DNA of 64,000 bases, taken from positions 1 through 64,000 of the forward strand of contig JAHECD010000011.1 of the NCBI GenBank assembly GCA_024641945.1, written 5' to 3'. The stretch's first letter is position 1; every line of letters starts with the position of its first letter. Of this stretch, positions 16,388 through 27,650 are shown piece after piece. Source of the DNA: Rubrivivax sp. (GTDB taxonomy: Bacteria > Pseudomonadota > Gammaproteobacteria > Burkholderiales > Burkholderiaceae_C). A model generated the notes under the pieces. That model did not search any database. It saw only the letters and a list, made by a program, of their open reading frames with translations, and was not told where the DNA came from. The position numbers and the translations under genes were made by a program.

Positions 16388-17332
16388 CTACATGACCCGG
16401 CGCGGGTCGAGCGCATCGCGCAGGCCGTCGCCGATGAAGTTGATCGTGAGCACGGCCAGAAAGATGGCCAGCCCGGGGAACATCGCCCAATGCGGCGCGA
16501 TCTCGAGGTAGTCCTTGGCGTCGAAGAGGATGCGCCCCCACGTGGGGATGTCCGGCGGGAAGCCCAGACCGAGGAACGACAGCGACGACTCCGCGATGAT
16601 GGCCGCGGCGACGTCGATCGTGCCGGCCACGATCACCGGCCCGAGGGCATTCGGCAGGATGTGGCGCACCACCTGGCGGGGCACCGAGGCGCCGAGCGCA
16701 CGTGCGGCCTCGACGAATTCCTTCTCGCGCAGCGCGAAGAACTGCGCGCGCACCAGGCGCGCCACCGGCATCCAGCGGAAGCCGCCGATCACGACCACGA
16801 TCAGCACGAACGTGCCCACCTCGAGCCCGAAGACGGCGCGCAGGCTTTCGCGGAACAGGTAGATCAGGATCAGCAGCAGCGGCAGTTGCGGCAGCGACAG
16901 GAATAGATCGGTCAGCCACATCAGCGCCGCATCCACCGGGCCGCGCGAGATGCCGGCGATGGCGCCGATCAGCACGCCGACGAAGATCGCCACCAGCATC
17001 GCCGCCAACCCGACCGCGAGCGAGATGCGCCCGCCGTACAGCATGCGCGCGAGGATGTCGCGCCCAAGGTCGTCGGTGCCCAGCGGATGCACCAGCGACG
17101 GGCCGGCCAGGCGCGACGTGAAGTCGATCTCGTCCAGCGGGATGCGCCAGACGAGCGGCCCGAAGACCACTGCAAGGGCCAGCAGCGCGAGCACCACCAG
17201 GCTCGCCACCGCCATGCGATGGCGGCGGAAACGCCGTCCGGCCTCGCGCCACGGCGACGTGCCGCTGCCACGGCGCGGTGCGGCGTGCGCGGCGCGGTCA
17301 GTGATAGGTGATGCGGGGGTCGAGCCAGCCAT
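16388..17332 (-). CDS. peptide ABC transporter permease (DppC type)
   Basis: A 314-residue permease with a long N-terminal tail before the first helix ([20 protein letters not shown]), the DppC motif [19 protein letters not shown], and the EAA loop [25 protein letters not shown]. It overlaps the DppB-type gene by 35 bp, more than the usual 4 bp. The true start could therefore be an internal codon, although none has a better ribosome site. Confidence 0.85.
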   Translation of the reverse strand: MAGSTPASPITDRAAHAAPRRGSGTSPWREAGRRFRRHRMAVASLVVLALLALAVVFGPLVWRIPLDEIDFTSRLAGPSLVHPLGTDDLGRDILARMLYGGRISLAVGLAAMLVAIFVGVLIGAIAGISRGPVDAALMWLTDLFLSLPQLPLLLILIYLFRESLRAVFGLEVGTFVLIVVVIGGFRWMPVARLVRAQFFALREKEFVEAARALGASVPRQVVRHILPNALGPVIVAGTIDVAAAIIAESSLSFLGLGFPPDIPTWGRILFDAKDYLEIAPHWAMFPGLAIFLAVLTINFIGDGLRDALDPRRVM

Positions 17333-18257
17333 ACAGCAGGTCAGCCAGGAGGTTGAAGGCGATCACGAGGCACGACGAGACGAACGTAACCCCCATGATC
17401 ACCGGCGTGTCGTTGCGCAGGATGGCGTCGATCAGCAGCGAGCCGATGCCCGGGATGCGGAAGATCTGCTCGGTGATGATGGCGCCGCCGAAGACCTGCG
17501 GCATCGTCAGCGCCACCAGCGTGACGACCGGGATCAGTGCGTTGCGCACCACGTGCTTGAGCAGGATCACGCGCTCGGCCAGCCCCTTGCTGCGCGCCGT
17601 GGTCACGTAATCGAGGCGGATCACGTCGAGCACCGACGAGCGCACGTAGCGGGTCCAGCTCGCGCCCTGGAACAGCCCGAGCACGAAGACGGGCATCAGC
17701 GATTGTTGAATGTGGGCCCACCACCAGGCCCACCCGGTGGCGCTGATGTCGGCCCGGTAGACGAAGGGCAGCCAGTCGAGCTTGATCGAGAAGATCAGGA
17801 TCAAGACGATGCCGGTGAAGAACGTCGGCAGCGAAAAACCCACGAATGCGAGCGTGCTGGCGATGCGGTCGAACCACGAATAGGGACGTGCGGCCGACAG
17901 GATGCCCACCGGCAGCGCGATCAGCAGTGCGACGACCTGCGACGCCCCGATCACCGCCAGCGTGACCGGTACCCGCTGGCCGATCAACGAATCCACGTCG
18001 ACGCGGCTGATGAACGAGAAGCCCCAGTCGCCGCGCAGCATCGCGAACAGCCATCGGAAATAGCGTTGCCACACCGGGTCGTCGAGGCCGAAGCTCTTGC
18101 GCAGGTTGTCGCGCACCTCGGGCGGCACGTTCGGGTTCTGCACCAGATCCGAGAACGGATCGCCCGGCGCCAGTGCGAGCACGGTGTACAGCACCACGCT
18201 GATGCCCACCAGGCTCAGCAGGGCGATCAGCAGGCGCCGCAGGATGTAGGGGCCCAC
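17298..18257 (-). CDS. peptide ABC transporter permease (DppB type)
   Basis: A 319-residue permease starting MGPYILRRLLIALLSLVGISVV, with the DppB N-terminal helix, the APGDPF motif, and the EAA loop DYVTTARSKGLAERVILLKHVVRNALIP. With the DppC-type protein it forms the membrane channel. It follows the binding-protein gene after 23 bp. The operon order is binding protein, DppB, DppC, DppD, DppF. Confidence 0.87.
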   Translation of the reverse strand: MGPYILRRLLIALLSLVGISVVLYTVLALAPGDPFSDLVQNPNVPPEVRDNLRKSFGLDDPVWQRYFRWLFAMLRGDWGFSFISRVDVDSLIGQRVPVTLAVIGASQVVALLIALPVGILSAARPYSWFDRIASTLAFVGFSLPTFFTGIVLILIFSIKLDWLPFVYRADISATGWAWWWAHIQQSLMPVFVLGLFQGASWTRYVRSSVLDVIRLDYVTTARSKGLAERVILLKHVVRNALIPVVTLVALTMPQVFGGAIITEQIFRIPGIGSLLIDAILRNDTPVIMGVTFVSSCLVIAFNLLADLLYGWLDPRITYH

Positions 18258-18280
18258 GGCGGGTCGGCTCGCTCAGGGCC

Positions 18281-20071
18281 TCAGGCTTCTCGGTACCAGT
18301 TGTGCAGGCCGGAAAAGTCGAGGTCCCAGCCCGAAAGCATCGACGCGAGCTTGAGGCTCGCCCCACGAACCCGGGGCCGGCTGATGAGCGGGATGATGTG
18401 GCCGTCGGCCACGACGAGATCGTTCATCTGGATGAACAGCGCCGCGCGCTTGACCGGGTCGAGCTCGACTTCGGCCGCGGCATAGAGCTTGTCGTAGGCC
18501 TCGCTGCGCCAGCGCGTGATATTGCGCCCGGCCCATTTGTTCGACTTGGCCGAGACCTCGCGCGTCGTGAACTGGTCCATGAAGCGCTCGGGGTCGGGCT
18601 GGGTCATGGTCGTGGTGTACATCTCCATGTCGGTCCAGAACTTGCCGTAGGTATCGGGGTTGCCGACGTCCGACGAGAAGAAGACCGATGCGGTGACCGA
18701 TTTCAGTTCGAGTTCGATGCCGGCCTTCTGGCACGCCTGCTTGACGATCGCCTGCTCCTTCTGGCGCGACGAGTTGATGGACGTCTGGTAGACGAACTTC
18801 ATCTTCTTGCCGTCCTTCTCGCGCACGCCGTCGGCGCCCTTCTTCCAGCCGGCTGCGTCGAGCAACTGGTTCGCTTTCTCGATGTTGAATTCGAAGCGTG
18901 TGTTGGGCGAGCGGAACTTGGCCGGGTTGTTCAGGAAATTGCTCGTGGCGATGCCGGTGCGGCCGTAGATGAAGTCCTGCATGCCCTTGCGGTCCGCGAG
19001 CAGTGCCATGGCCTGGCGCACCTGTGGGTCGCTGAACGCGAAGTGCTTCGACTTGATGCTCGCGCGCTCGCCATCGACCTCGGTCCAGGGGTCCGTGGTA
19101 TTGAGCAGCAGGAATTCGATATCGCCGCTGGAGACGATGTGCGCGCGGCCCTTGCCGCTGGTCTCCATCTTCTTGAGCACCTCGTCCTCGACCTGCAGGT
19201 TCCACGCGTAGTCGTATTCGCCGGTCTGCAACACGGCCCGCGCGGCCGACGTGGCGTCGCCGCCGCCCTTCATCTCGATCGCATCGAAATGCGGTCGGTT
19301 GGGCATGTGGTAGTTCGGGTTGGCCTCGCCGCGCACCATGTCGCCCGGCTTGAAGTCGACGAACTTGTAGGGCCCGGTGCCGACCGGCTTGAGATTGGTC
19401 GGCGCCTCGCGCGACTTGGCGCCGATGTAGGCGGCGAACAGGTGCTTCGGGATGATCATGCCCTCGGCGGCGACGAAGGCGGTGGCCCAGAACGGCGTCG
19501 GTTTCGCAAAGATCACTTTCACCGTGTGCGAGTCGACCTTCTCGACCTTGACATCCTTGTAGACACCCGCGGTCACGGCAGCGGACGCCGGGTCCTTGGC
19601 GAACTCCCACGTGAAGATGCAGTCGTCGGCGGTGAACGGCTGGCCGTCGTGCCAGGTGACGCCCTTCTTGAGCTTCCAGGTGACGCTCTTGCCGTCCGCC
19701 GAAAGGCCGCCGTTGTCGCGCGTCGGGACCTCGGCGGCCAGGATCGGGACGAGGTTGCCGTCGTTGTCCCAGCTTGCCAGCGGCTCATAGAAGATGCGCG
19801 AGCCTTCCTGGTCCTTGGTGCCATTGGCGAAGTGCGGCTGCAGCAGCGTCGCACCCTGCCACCACAGGGCCTTGAGCGTGCCACCGCCGCCGCGCTTGGT
19901 GGGCTTGTAGGTGAACGTCGATTGCGCCTGCGCGACGCCGGCATGCATGAGCATCATCGACGCCATCGGTGCGGTCAGGCCGAGGCCGACCATGTGCTGA
20001 ATGAAGCCGCGGCGCGGCAGTCGACCTTCGCGGACGTCCTCGATCAGATGGCGCAGTTCATGGTCCAGCAT
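18281..20071 (-). CDS. peptide ABC transporter substrate-binding protein (SBP family 5)
   Basis: A 596-residue periplasmic binding protein. The N terminus has a short cytoplasmic-like head (MLDHELRHLIEDVREG), then a twin-arginine-like PRRGFIQHMVGLGLTAP segment and a hydrophobic signal ending at AQAQ. Mature family-5 features are VTWKLKKGVTWHDGQPFTADD, PVGTGPYKF and a C-terminal DDL-type domain. The substrate is not predictable: peptides, opines and sugars are all used by relatives. First gene of the five-gene transporter, divergent from frmA across 242 bp. Confidence 0.85.
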   Translation of the reverse strand: MLDHELRHLIEDVREGRLPRRGFIQHMVGLGLTAPMASMMLMHAGVAQAQSTFTYKPTKRGGGGTLKALWWQGATLLQPHFANGTKDQEGSRIFYEPLASWDNDGNLVPILAAEVPTRDNGGLSADGKSVTWKLKKGVTWHDGQPFTADDCIFTWEFAKDPASAAVTAGVYKDVKVEKVDSHTVKVIFAKPTPFWATAFVAAEGMIIPKHLFAAYIGAKSREAPTNLKPVGTGPYKFVDFKPGDMVRGEANPNYHMPNRPHFDAIEMKGGGDATSAARAVLQTGEYDYAWNLQVEDEVLKKMETSGKGRAHIVSSGDIEFLLLNTTDPWTEVDGERASIKSKHFAFSDPQVRQAMALLADRKGMQDFIYGRTGIATSNFLNNPAKFRSPNTRFEFNIEKANQLLDAAGWKKGADGVREKDGKKMKFVYQTSINSSRQKEQAIVKQACQKAGIELELKSVTASVFFSSDVGNPDTYGKFWTDMEMYTTTMTQPDPERFMDQFTTREVSAKSNKWAGRNITRWRSEAYDKLYAAAEVELDPVKRAALFIQMNDLVVADGHIIPLISRPRVRGASLKLASMLSGWDLDFSGLHNWYREA

Positions 20072-20275
20072 GGAGTCACTCCTTGGGTGAGGCGGTCGCT
20101 GCCATTCTGTGGCAGCCGGTGGGCGCCGATGCTAAGGGTTGCCGACATGTCGGCTATCGGGGGCGGCCCGTACTGTCATCGACGGCAAATGCAAGACACG
20201 TGCCGCCCGGTCGGCGCGCGGGGTCGCCGCCCCGAGCGGGCCGCGGCCCACGAACATAATGGTCGGACATCTCCC

Positions 20276-20296
20276 GCGACGTCAGCACGACGTCGC
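20276..20296. promoter_or_regulatory. 8-bp perfect palindrome before frmA
   Basis: GCGACGTC and GACGTCGC are exact inverted repeats separated by AGCAC, ending 17 bp before the frmA ATG. A CATAAT that could serve as a -10 lies at 20255-20260. The palindrome is either a repressor operator in the untranslated leader or a hairpin near the ribosome site. The binding protein is unknown. Confidence 0.5.
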
Positions 20297-20313
20297 CCCT
20301 CACAAGGACGCCC

Positions 20314-21419
<1,106 letters not shown>

Positions 21420-21420
<1 letters not shown>

Positions 21421-22268
21421 TGGCGGCCGGGCTCGAGACGCTGAGCGAGCACCGCTGCCACGGCGGCGTGCAGGGCTTCTACCGTCACCCGTCGGACACC
21501 ATCGGCCTGCCGATGCGGTTTGCGGTCTACCGCCCGCCGCAGGCCGAACACGGTCCGGTGCCGGTGTTGTTCTATCTGGCCGGCCTGACCTGCACCGAGG
21601 AAACCTTCACCATCAAGGCCGGCGCGCAGCGCATGGCGGCGCAGCATGGCCTGATGCTCGTGATGCCGGACACCAGCCCGCGCGACACCGGCGTGCCCGG
21701 CGCCGGCGACAGCTGGGATTTCGGCACCGGCGCGGGCTTCTACCTCGACGCCACCGAGGCGCCGTGGTCGACCCACTGGCGCATGGGGAGCTACGTGGCC
21801 GACGAACTGCGTGCGCTCGTGCTGCAGCGGTTCGCCGCACGCGCCGACCGGGTCGGCATCTTCGGCCACTCGATGGGCGGGCACGGTGCGCTGACGCTGG
21901 CGCTGCGCCATCCCGGCCGGTACCAGAGCGTCTCGGCCTTTGCGCCGATCGCCGCGCCGATGCAGTGCCCGTGGGGCGTCAAGGCGTTCACCGGCTATCT
22001 CGGCACAGACCGGGCCGCCTGGGCGCGGCACGATGCCACCGAACTGGTCAAGGCCGGCGCGCGTGTGCCGCACATCCTGGTCGACCAGGGTCTGGCCGAC
22101 GGTTTCCTGGCCGAGCAGCTGCATCCGCACCTGTTCGAGGCTGCCTGCCAGGCGGCCGGGCAACCGCTGACCCTGCGCCGGCAGCCGGGCTACGACCATG
22201 GCTATTACTTCATCGGCAGTTTCGTGGACGACCACCTGGTGCATCACGCCGGATTTCTGAATGCCTGA
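21420..22268 (+). CDS. fghA: S-formylglutathione hydrolase
   Basis: A 282-residue esterase-D-type hydrolase which splits S-formylglutathione to formate and glutathione, the step after FrmA. The triad is visible: nucleophile serine in GHSMGGHGAL, aspartate in DQGLADGFL and histidine in PGYDHGYYF. LAGLTCTEETFTIKAG is the oxyanion region. It starts at the ATG at 21420, overlapping the frmA stop by one base. Together the two genes detoxify formaldehyde. Confidence 0.94.
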
Positions 22269-22299
22269 ATCCGCGGCGACGGGCCGCGCGGGCCCGTCG

Positions 22300-23112
22300 T
22301 CAATCGAGTGCGCGCAGCACGGCCGCCGCGGTCTCGGCCGGCTTCTCCATCGGAAACAGGTGCGTGCCCTCGATCATCTGAATGCGCCCGTTGCAGACGC
22401 GCCGTGTCGTGACCATGCCCGCCTGGCGCATCTCGGCGGACTGCGTGCCGCCGATGAATGACACCGGGCACTGCGGTGGATGCCGGTGCAGCACACGTTC
22501 AAGGTGGTGCGGCAGCGTGTTGTAGAACCGGGTCTCGATCTCGCGCCGGAAGGCCAGGCGCACGTTGCCGTGTTCGGCGTCGGGTTCGATGCCGCAGGCG
22601 ATGTAGTCCCCCAGGACCCGCGGGTCCCAGCGCGCGAATGCCGCCTTCGCCGCGTAGTGCCGGTACGCGTCGGCGGCGGTGGGCCACTGCCAGCGCCGGA
22701 ACTGCGAGACCTTGCCAGGCGAGACACGCTTGATCAGCCCGGTGGCCTTGAACACCTGCAGCCCGTGCGCGCGCCAACCCGCCACCAGCGGCGAGTCGAT
22801 GAGCACCACGCTCGCGGCCGCCTGCGGCCGGCGGCACGCGGCCAGCAGGCTGAGGAATCCACCCAGCGAATGGCCGACGAAGTGGACCTTCTCGCCCGGT
22901 GCCTCGCGCTCGGTGAAGGTGAGCAGTTCGTCCCGTGTGGGTGACCAGTTGCTGCGCACGGGAAAGGTCGCGTCGTGGCCGAACTTGTCGAGGGCGATGA
23001 CCCGCCAGCCGGCCTGCCGCCAGACGTCGAACAGCGCCTCGTAGGTGCCGGCTGGAAAGCCGTTCGCATGACTGAAGGCGACCGTGCCCTTCGACCGCGC
23101 CCGTGGGCTCAA
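22300..23112 (-). CDS. alpha/beta hydrolase
   Basis: A 270-residue alpha/beta hydrolase. The best start is a TTG at 23112, whose TTGA overlaps the stop of the Anbu gene; no ATG or GTG lies before the first conserved strand. Signatures are the oxyanion HANGFPAGTYEAL, nucleophile GHSLGG (serine) and catalytic histidine EGTHLFPME. The substrate is unknown; lipase- or esterase-like activity is plausible. It is the fourth gene of suhB-mutS-anbu-hydrolase. It is convergent with fghA across a 31-bp gap. Confidence 0.8.
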   Translation of the reverse strand: MSPRARSKGTVAFSHANGFPAGTYEALFDVWRQAGWRVIALDKFGHDATFPVRSNWSPTRDELLTFTEREAPGEKVHFVGHSLGGFLSLLAACRRPQAAASVVLIDSPLVAGWRAHGLQVFKATGLIKRVSPGKVSQFRRWQWPTAADAYRHYAAKAAFARWDPRVLGDYIACGIEPDAEHGNVRLAFRREIETRFYNTLPHHLERVLHRHPPQCPVSFIGGTQSAEMRQAGMVTTRRVCNGRIQMIEGTHLFPMEKPAETAAAVLRALD

Positions 23113-23936
23113 ACGACACGCTCCGACGAATTGCCGATCTTGCGCATCGGTTCGTACCGGTTGCACGGGGCCATCAGCGGATGGGTGGCGTCGCCGCTGC
23201 CCCATTGCGGGTCGTCGATGCCCTCGAAGACCTCGCGCAGCCGTTCGCCCCAGGTCGAGTGGATCATGCCGAAGTAGGGGTTGTTCTCGTCGATGCAGAC
23301 CACGCGGTCGCTCTTGAGTTCGCCCGCCTTGTAGACCACCAGGTCGAGCGGCAGGCCGACGCTGAGATTCGACTTGAGGGTCGAATCCATCGAGACGAGG
23401 GCGCACTTGGCCGCCTCGTCGAGTTGCGTCGTGGGCGTGAGCACACGGTCGAGGATCGGCTTGCCGTACTTGCTTTCGCCCACCTGGAAGAAGCAGGTCT
23501 CGCGGGTCGCCTCGATGAAGTTGCCGGCTGAATACACCAGGAACATGCGCATCGCCTCGCCGTTGATCTGCCCGCCGAAGATCATGCTCGCGTTGAAATC
23601 CACGCCGGCGTGTGCCAGCGAGGGCCCGTCCTGCTCGTACACACGGCGCACGGCCGCGCCGAGCACACGCGTCGCATCGAACATGCTCGTGGCGTTCCAG
23701 ATCGTCAGTGGCGCCTCGTGCGGGCCGCGGTCGACCTTTTCCACCTGCAGGATCTCGCGCACGCTCTGGCTGATGCTCAGGTTGCCGGCCGACAGCATGA
23801 CCATGAATCGGTCGCCCGGCTTCTCGTAGATGATCATCTTGCGGAACGTGCTGATGGCGTCCAGGCCCGCGTTGGTGCGCGAGTCGGACAAGAAAACGAG
23901 GCCGGCGTCGAGCCGGATGCCTACGCAATAGGTCAT
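23109..23936 (-). CDS. Anbu-type proteasome-like peptidase (T1 family)
   Basis: A 275-residue Ntn-hydrolase related to HslV and proteasome beta subunits. The start [24 protein letters not shown] is the Anbu N terminus: removal of Met would expose Thr2 as the nucleophile, and the conserved Asp and Ser of the active site follow. A conserved [21 protein letters not shown] block and a C-terminal extension of ~30 residues are also present. Anbu proteins assemble as open lock-washer rings; the natural substrates and any ATPase partner are unknown. The ATG overlaps the mutS stop (ATGA), so it is coupled to mutS. I see no neighbouring ATP-grasp or alpha-E genes that often accompany Anbu elsewhere. 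Confidence 0.87.
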   Translation of the reverse strand: MTYCVGIRLDAGLVFLSDSRTNAGLDAISTFRKMIIYEKPGDRFMVMLSAGNLSISQSVREILQVEKVDRGPHEAPLTIWNATSMFDATRVLGAAVRRVYEQDGPSLAHAGVDFNASMIFGGQINGEAMRMFLVYSAGNFIEATRETCFFQVGESKYGKPILDRVLTPTTQLDEAAKCALVSMDSTLKSNLSVGLPLDLVVYKAGELKSDRVVCIDENNPYFGMIHSTWGERLREVFEGIDDPQWGSGDATHPLMAPCNRYEPMRKIGNSSERVV

Positions 23937-26518
23937 GGCGGATGGTCCTGACGAAGTGACTTGAGTCGGTACAGCGCGTCCAGCGCTTCCCGCGGGGTGA
24001 GTTGGTCCGGGTCGATCGTATCCAGGGCATCGACGAGTGCCGACGGCGGCGCCGCCGGCGCGGCCGCGGGCGGTGCGGCGAACAGATCGACCTGTGCCGC
24101 CTGGGCCCGCTGTTCGGCCTCGAGCGCTTCGAGCGTCGCACCGGCCTGGCGCACGAGCGAGGCGGGCATGCCGGCCAGCCGCGCCACCTGCACGCCGTAG
24201 CTGCGGCTCGCCGGGCCGGGGTCGATGCGGTGCAGGAAGACGATGTCGCGCCCGCTCTCGACCGCGCTCACATGCACGTTGACGGCGCGCTCGTGCCGGG
24301 CCGGAAACGCCGTGAGCTCGAAATAGTGGGTCGCGAACAACGTGAACGACTTGTTGCGGTCGTGCAGGTGGCTGGCGATGGCGGACGCCAGCGCCAGGCC
24401 ATCGAACGTGCTCGTGCCGCGCCCGATTTCGTCCATCAGCACGAGGCTGTGTTCGGTGGCGCCGTGGACGATGGCGGCGCCCTCGGTCATCTCGAGCATG
24501 AAGGTCGATTGTGCGTTGGCCAGGTCGTCGGCCGCGCCGATGCGGGTGTGGATGGCATCGACCGGGCCGAGGCGGCAGGCGCGCGCCGGCACGAACGAGC
24601 CCATCGCGGCCAGCAGCACGATCAGCGCGACCTGCCGCATGAAGGTGCTCTTGCCGCCCATGTTGGGGCCGGTGATCACCAGCATGCGCGTTCGTGCGTC
24701 GAGCCGGCAGTCGTTGGCGATGAACTCCGCGCCACCGGTCTCGCGCAGCCGTTGCTCGACCACGGGGTGGCGACCGGCCTCGATCTCGATGCAGGGGTAG
24801 CTCACGAACTCGGGCCGGCACCAGCCGAGCGTGGCGGCGCGCTCGGCCAGCGCCGCCAGCGCATCGAGCTCCGAAAGCGCTCGTGCCAGTGCCAGCAGCT
24901 CGGGCAGAAACGGTTGCAGTGCGTCGAGCATCTGCTCATACAGCCACTTCTCGCGCGCCAGCGAGCGCTCCTGCGCCGACAGCGCCTTGTCCTCGAACGC
25001 CTTCAGCTCGGGCGTGACGAAGCGCTCGGCGTTCTTCAGCGTCTGGCGCCGGCGGTAGTCGTCGGGCACCTTGTCCAGGCCGGACATCGTGACTTCGATG
25101 TAGAAGCCGTGCACCTTGTTGTACTGGACGCGCAGGTTGGCGATGCCGGTGCGGGCGCGCTCGCGCTGCTCGAGATCGACCAGAAAGGCGTCGCAGTTGG
25201 TGGCGATGGCGCGCAGCTCGTCCAGTTCGGCGTCGAAGCCGGCTGCGATGACACCACCGTCGCGCAGCAGCACGGCAGGCTCGTCGGCCACGGCCGCGAG
25301 TGGCGCCGCCGCCGCAGCACCCGGCTGCAGGGCCGCGTGCAACGTGTCGAGCCGTGGCGTGCCGGAAGGGGCTACCGCGCGCAGCGCCGGCAGCGCCTGC
25401 AGCGTTGCACGCAGGCCGGCCAGTTCGCGCGGCCGAGCCTGCCGCAGTGCGATGCGCGAGGTGATGCGTTCGACATCGCTGACGTGTCGCAGGGCGTCGC
25501 GAAGCGGCTCGAAGCCGGTGTCCAGCAGGCGCACGATGGCCTCGTGGCGCTCGCTGGCGGCGGCACGGTCGCGTGTGGGCTGGCGCAGCCAACGCCGCAG
25601 CAGCCGGCTGCCCATGCCGCTGCGACAGGTGTCGAGCAGCGACAGCAGCGTCGGGTCGTCTTCGCCGCGCAGCGTCTGCGTGAGCTCGAGGTTGCGGTGG
25701 GTCGCGGGCGGCAACTCGAGCAGGTCGCTCGTACGCTCGACCGTCAACGTGCGCATGTGGGCCAGCGCGCGCCCCTGCGTATGTTCGGCAAATGCGAGCA
25801 GGGCGCCTGCCGCGGACTGCGCGGCCAGCAAGCCCTGTGCATTGAAGCCACCCAGGGATGCGACGCCCAACTGCGCGCACAGCTTGCGCTCGCCCAGCGC
25901 CGCATCGAACTGCCACGCCGGGCGGGCGGTGATTGCGCTTCGCAGCAGGGCCGCCGCTGCCGGCAGATCGCTGCCGTCGTGCAGAAGCTCGGCCGGTGCC
26001 AGCCGCTCGAGCCAGCCGGCCAGGTCGCGCTCGGTGCACTCCGTGAGGCCAAGCGTGCCGCTGGCCACACCGAGCCATGCCAGGCCCCAGACCGTGCCAC
26101 CGGGCGCGCGCCGCTGGTGCAACGCCACGAGCAGCGTGTCGGCACGTTCGGCCATGAGTTCGCTGTCGGTGACCGTGCCGGGGGTGACGACGCGCACGAC
26201 CTTGCGGTCGACCGGCCCCTTGGCGGTGGCCACGTCGCCGACCTGCTCCGCCACGGCCACCGACTCGCCCAGCTTGAGCAGGCGTGACAGATACGCCTCG
26301 ACCGAATGGACCGGCACGCCGGCCATCACGACCGGCTCGCCCGCGCTGGCGCCGCGAGTCGTGAGCGTGATGTCGAGCAGGCGGTGCGCCTTGCGCGCGT
26401 CGTCGTAGAAGAGCTCGTAGAAGTCGCCCATCCGGTAGAACACCAGCGTGTCCGGATGATCCGCCTTGATGCGCAGGTACTGCGCCATCATGGGCGTGTG
26501 GGCCGAGAGGTCCGCCAT
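23933..26518 (-). CDS. mutS: DNA mismatch repair protein MutS
   Basis: An 861-residue MutS. Domain I carries the mismatch-reading motif GDFYELF (residues ~32-38). The ATPase domain has Walker [14 protein letters not shown] and [16 protein letters not shown], plus [11 protein letters not shown]. Length equals the enterobacterial protein, and a C-terminal tetramerisation tail is present. It recognises mismatches and recruits MutL. It lies 22 bp after suhB and overlaps the Anbu gene by 4 bp. Confidence 0.97.
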   Translation of the reverse strand: MADLSAHTPMMAQYLRIKADHPDTLVFYRMGDFYELFYDDARKAHRLLDITLTTRGASAGEPVVMAGVPVHSVEAYLSRLLKLGESVAVAEQVGDVATAKGPVDRKVVRVVTPGTVTDSELMAERADTLLVALHQRRAPGGTVWGLAWLGVASGTLGLTECTERDLAGWLERLAPAELLHDGSDLPAAAALLRSAITARPAWQFDAALGERKLCAQLGVASLGGFNAQGLLAAQSAAGALLAFAEHTQGRALAHMRTLTVERTSDLLELPPATHRNLELTQTLRGEDDPTLLSLLDTCRSGMGSRLLRRWLRQPTRDRAAASERHEAIVRLLDTGFEPLRDALRHVSDVERITSRIALRQARPRELAGLRATLQALPALRAVAPSGTPRLDTLHAALQPGAAAAAPLAAVADEPAVLLRDGGVIAAGFDAELDELRAIATNCDAFLVDLEQRERARTGIANLRVQYNKVHGFYIEVTMSGLDKVPDDYRRRQTLKNAERFVTPELKAFEDKALSAQERSLAREKWLYEQMLDALQPFLPELLALARALSELDALAALAERAATLGWCRPEFVSYPCIEIEAGRHPVVEQRLRETGGAEFIANDCRLDARTRMLVITGPNMGGKSTFMRQVALIVLLAAMGSFVPARACRLGPVDAIHTRIGAADDLANAQSTFMLEMTEGAAIVHGATEHSLVLMDEIGRGTSTFDGLALASAIASHLHDRNKSFTLFATHYFELTAFPARHERAVNVHVSAVESGRDIVFLHRIDPGPASRSYGVQVARLAGMPASLVRQAGATLEALEAEQRAQAAQVDLFAAPPAAAPAAPPSALVDALDTIDPDQLTPREALDALYRLKSLRQDHPP

Positions 26519-26540
26519 CGCGCGTGCCGTTGCGGCCGGC

Positions 26541-27524
26541 TCAGAAGGGTGCGTCGTCGGGCTTGGGCAGATCGGCCTTGCGGATTCGCGTGGCCTTGGC
26601 CACAGGAGCCACGGGGGGCGCGGCCGCCGGGACTGCCTCGGTTGAGGCCTCTACAAACGCCTGCGTGGCGTCGGGTGCGGTGCCGGCGCCTTGCGCGGGC
26701 GGCGGCTCGATGTCCTGGAGCACGCGGGTGTACGGTGCCAGCGTCTGCACGAGTTGCGCGTAGATCTTCGGGTTGCCGGCCACGACCTCGCGCTGGTAGA
26801 GAAAGTCGGCTTCGCCAGTGAAGTTGCCCACCAGGCCACCTGCTTCGGTGATCATCAGCGAGCCGGCCGCGCAATCCCAGGGCTGCAGTCCGGTCTCGAA
26901 GAAGCCGTCGTACCAGCCGGCCGCCACGTAGCACAGGTCCAGCGCGGCTGCGCCGGGGCGGCGCACGCCGGCGCAGTTCTGCATCACCTCTTCGAACATC
27001 TTCAGGTAGCGCTTGAAGTTGTCACCCTTGCGGAAGGGAAATCCGGTGCCGATGAGCGCGTCGGCCATGCGGATGCGCTTGGAGACCCGCAGCCGGCGAT
27101 CGTTCAGGAAGGCGCCCCGGCCCTTGCTCGCGTAGAACAGGTCGTTGCGTGCCGGGTCGTAGACGACGGCTTGTTCGACCTTGCCGCGAAAGGACAGCGC
27201 GATCGACACCGCATAGACCGGCAGGCCATGGATGAAATTGGTGGTGCCGTCGAGCGGGTCGATGATCCAGAGATATTCGCTGTGCTTGGCACCGCGTGCA
27301 CGGCCCGATTCTTCGGCCAGGATGGCATGGCCGGGGTAGGCGTCCAGCAGCACGTCGATGATCGCCTCTTCCGCCGCGCGGTCGACCTCGGTGACGAAGT
27401 CGTTGGCCCCCTTGGCCGCGACCTTGAGCACATCGATATCGAGTGCCGCACGGTTGATGATCGAACCTGCCGCACGAGCCGCCCGGATGGCGATGTTGAG
27501 CATGGGATGAAGCGCTTGCGACAT
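26541..27524 (-). CDS. suhB: inositol-1-monophosphatase SuhB with C-terminal extension
   Basis: A 327-residue protein starting [20 protein letters not shown] at 27524. The catalytic motifs of the Mg-dependent phosphatase family are intact: [16 protein letters not shown] and [15 protein letters not shown]. SuhB hydrolyses inositol phosphates and in Escherichia coli is also part of the rRNA antitermination complex. The core ends near residue 265; about 60 further residues form an Ala/Pro-rich tail ending in a basic [15 protein letters not shown] segment, which E. coli SuhB lacks. A longer start at an upstream ATG is possible. Divergent from trmJ, as in many Burkholderiales. Confidence 0.92.
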   Translation of the reverse strand: MSQALHPMLNIAIRAARAAGSIINRAALDIDVLKVAAKGANDFVTEVDRAAEEAIIDVLLDAYPGHAILAEESGRARGAKHSEYLWIIDPLDGTTNFIHGLPVYAVSIALSFRGKVEQAVVYDPARNDLFYASKGRGAFLNDRRLRVSKRIRMADALIGTGFPFRKGDNFKRYLKMFEEVMQNCAGVRRPGAAALDLCYVAAGWYDGFFETGLQPWDCAAGSLMITEAGGLVGNFTGEADFLYQREVVAGNPKIYAQLVQTLAPYTRVLQDIEPPPAQGAGTAPDATQAFVEASTEAVPAAAPPVAPVAKATRIRKADLPKPDDAPF

Positions 27525-27593
27525 GGGGGCGGCCTGGCGGTGTGGGTGCATCGAAATTCGACGCGGAAGGGGCGGCGGTGAAGAAAGAGCGAT

Positions 27594-27613
27594 GCGGCTG
27601 ACAATGCAGCCGC
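27594..27613. promoter_or_regulatory. inverted repeat between suhB and trmJ
   Basis: GCGGCTG and CAGCCGC form a perfect 7-bp inverted repeat with a 6-nt spacer in the 126-bp divergent region. It could be a shared operator or a leader hairpin of either gene. No known consensus fits. Confidence 0.35.
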
Positions 27614-27650
27614 CTGTTGCACCCATTTTAGCGGCGCACACGCACTCTTC

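Noticed and set aside
24002-26287. 761-residue plus-strand open frame over mutS
   Set aside because: Antisense shadow of mutS; no start signal or recognisable domain.
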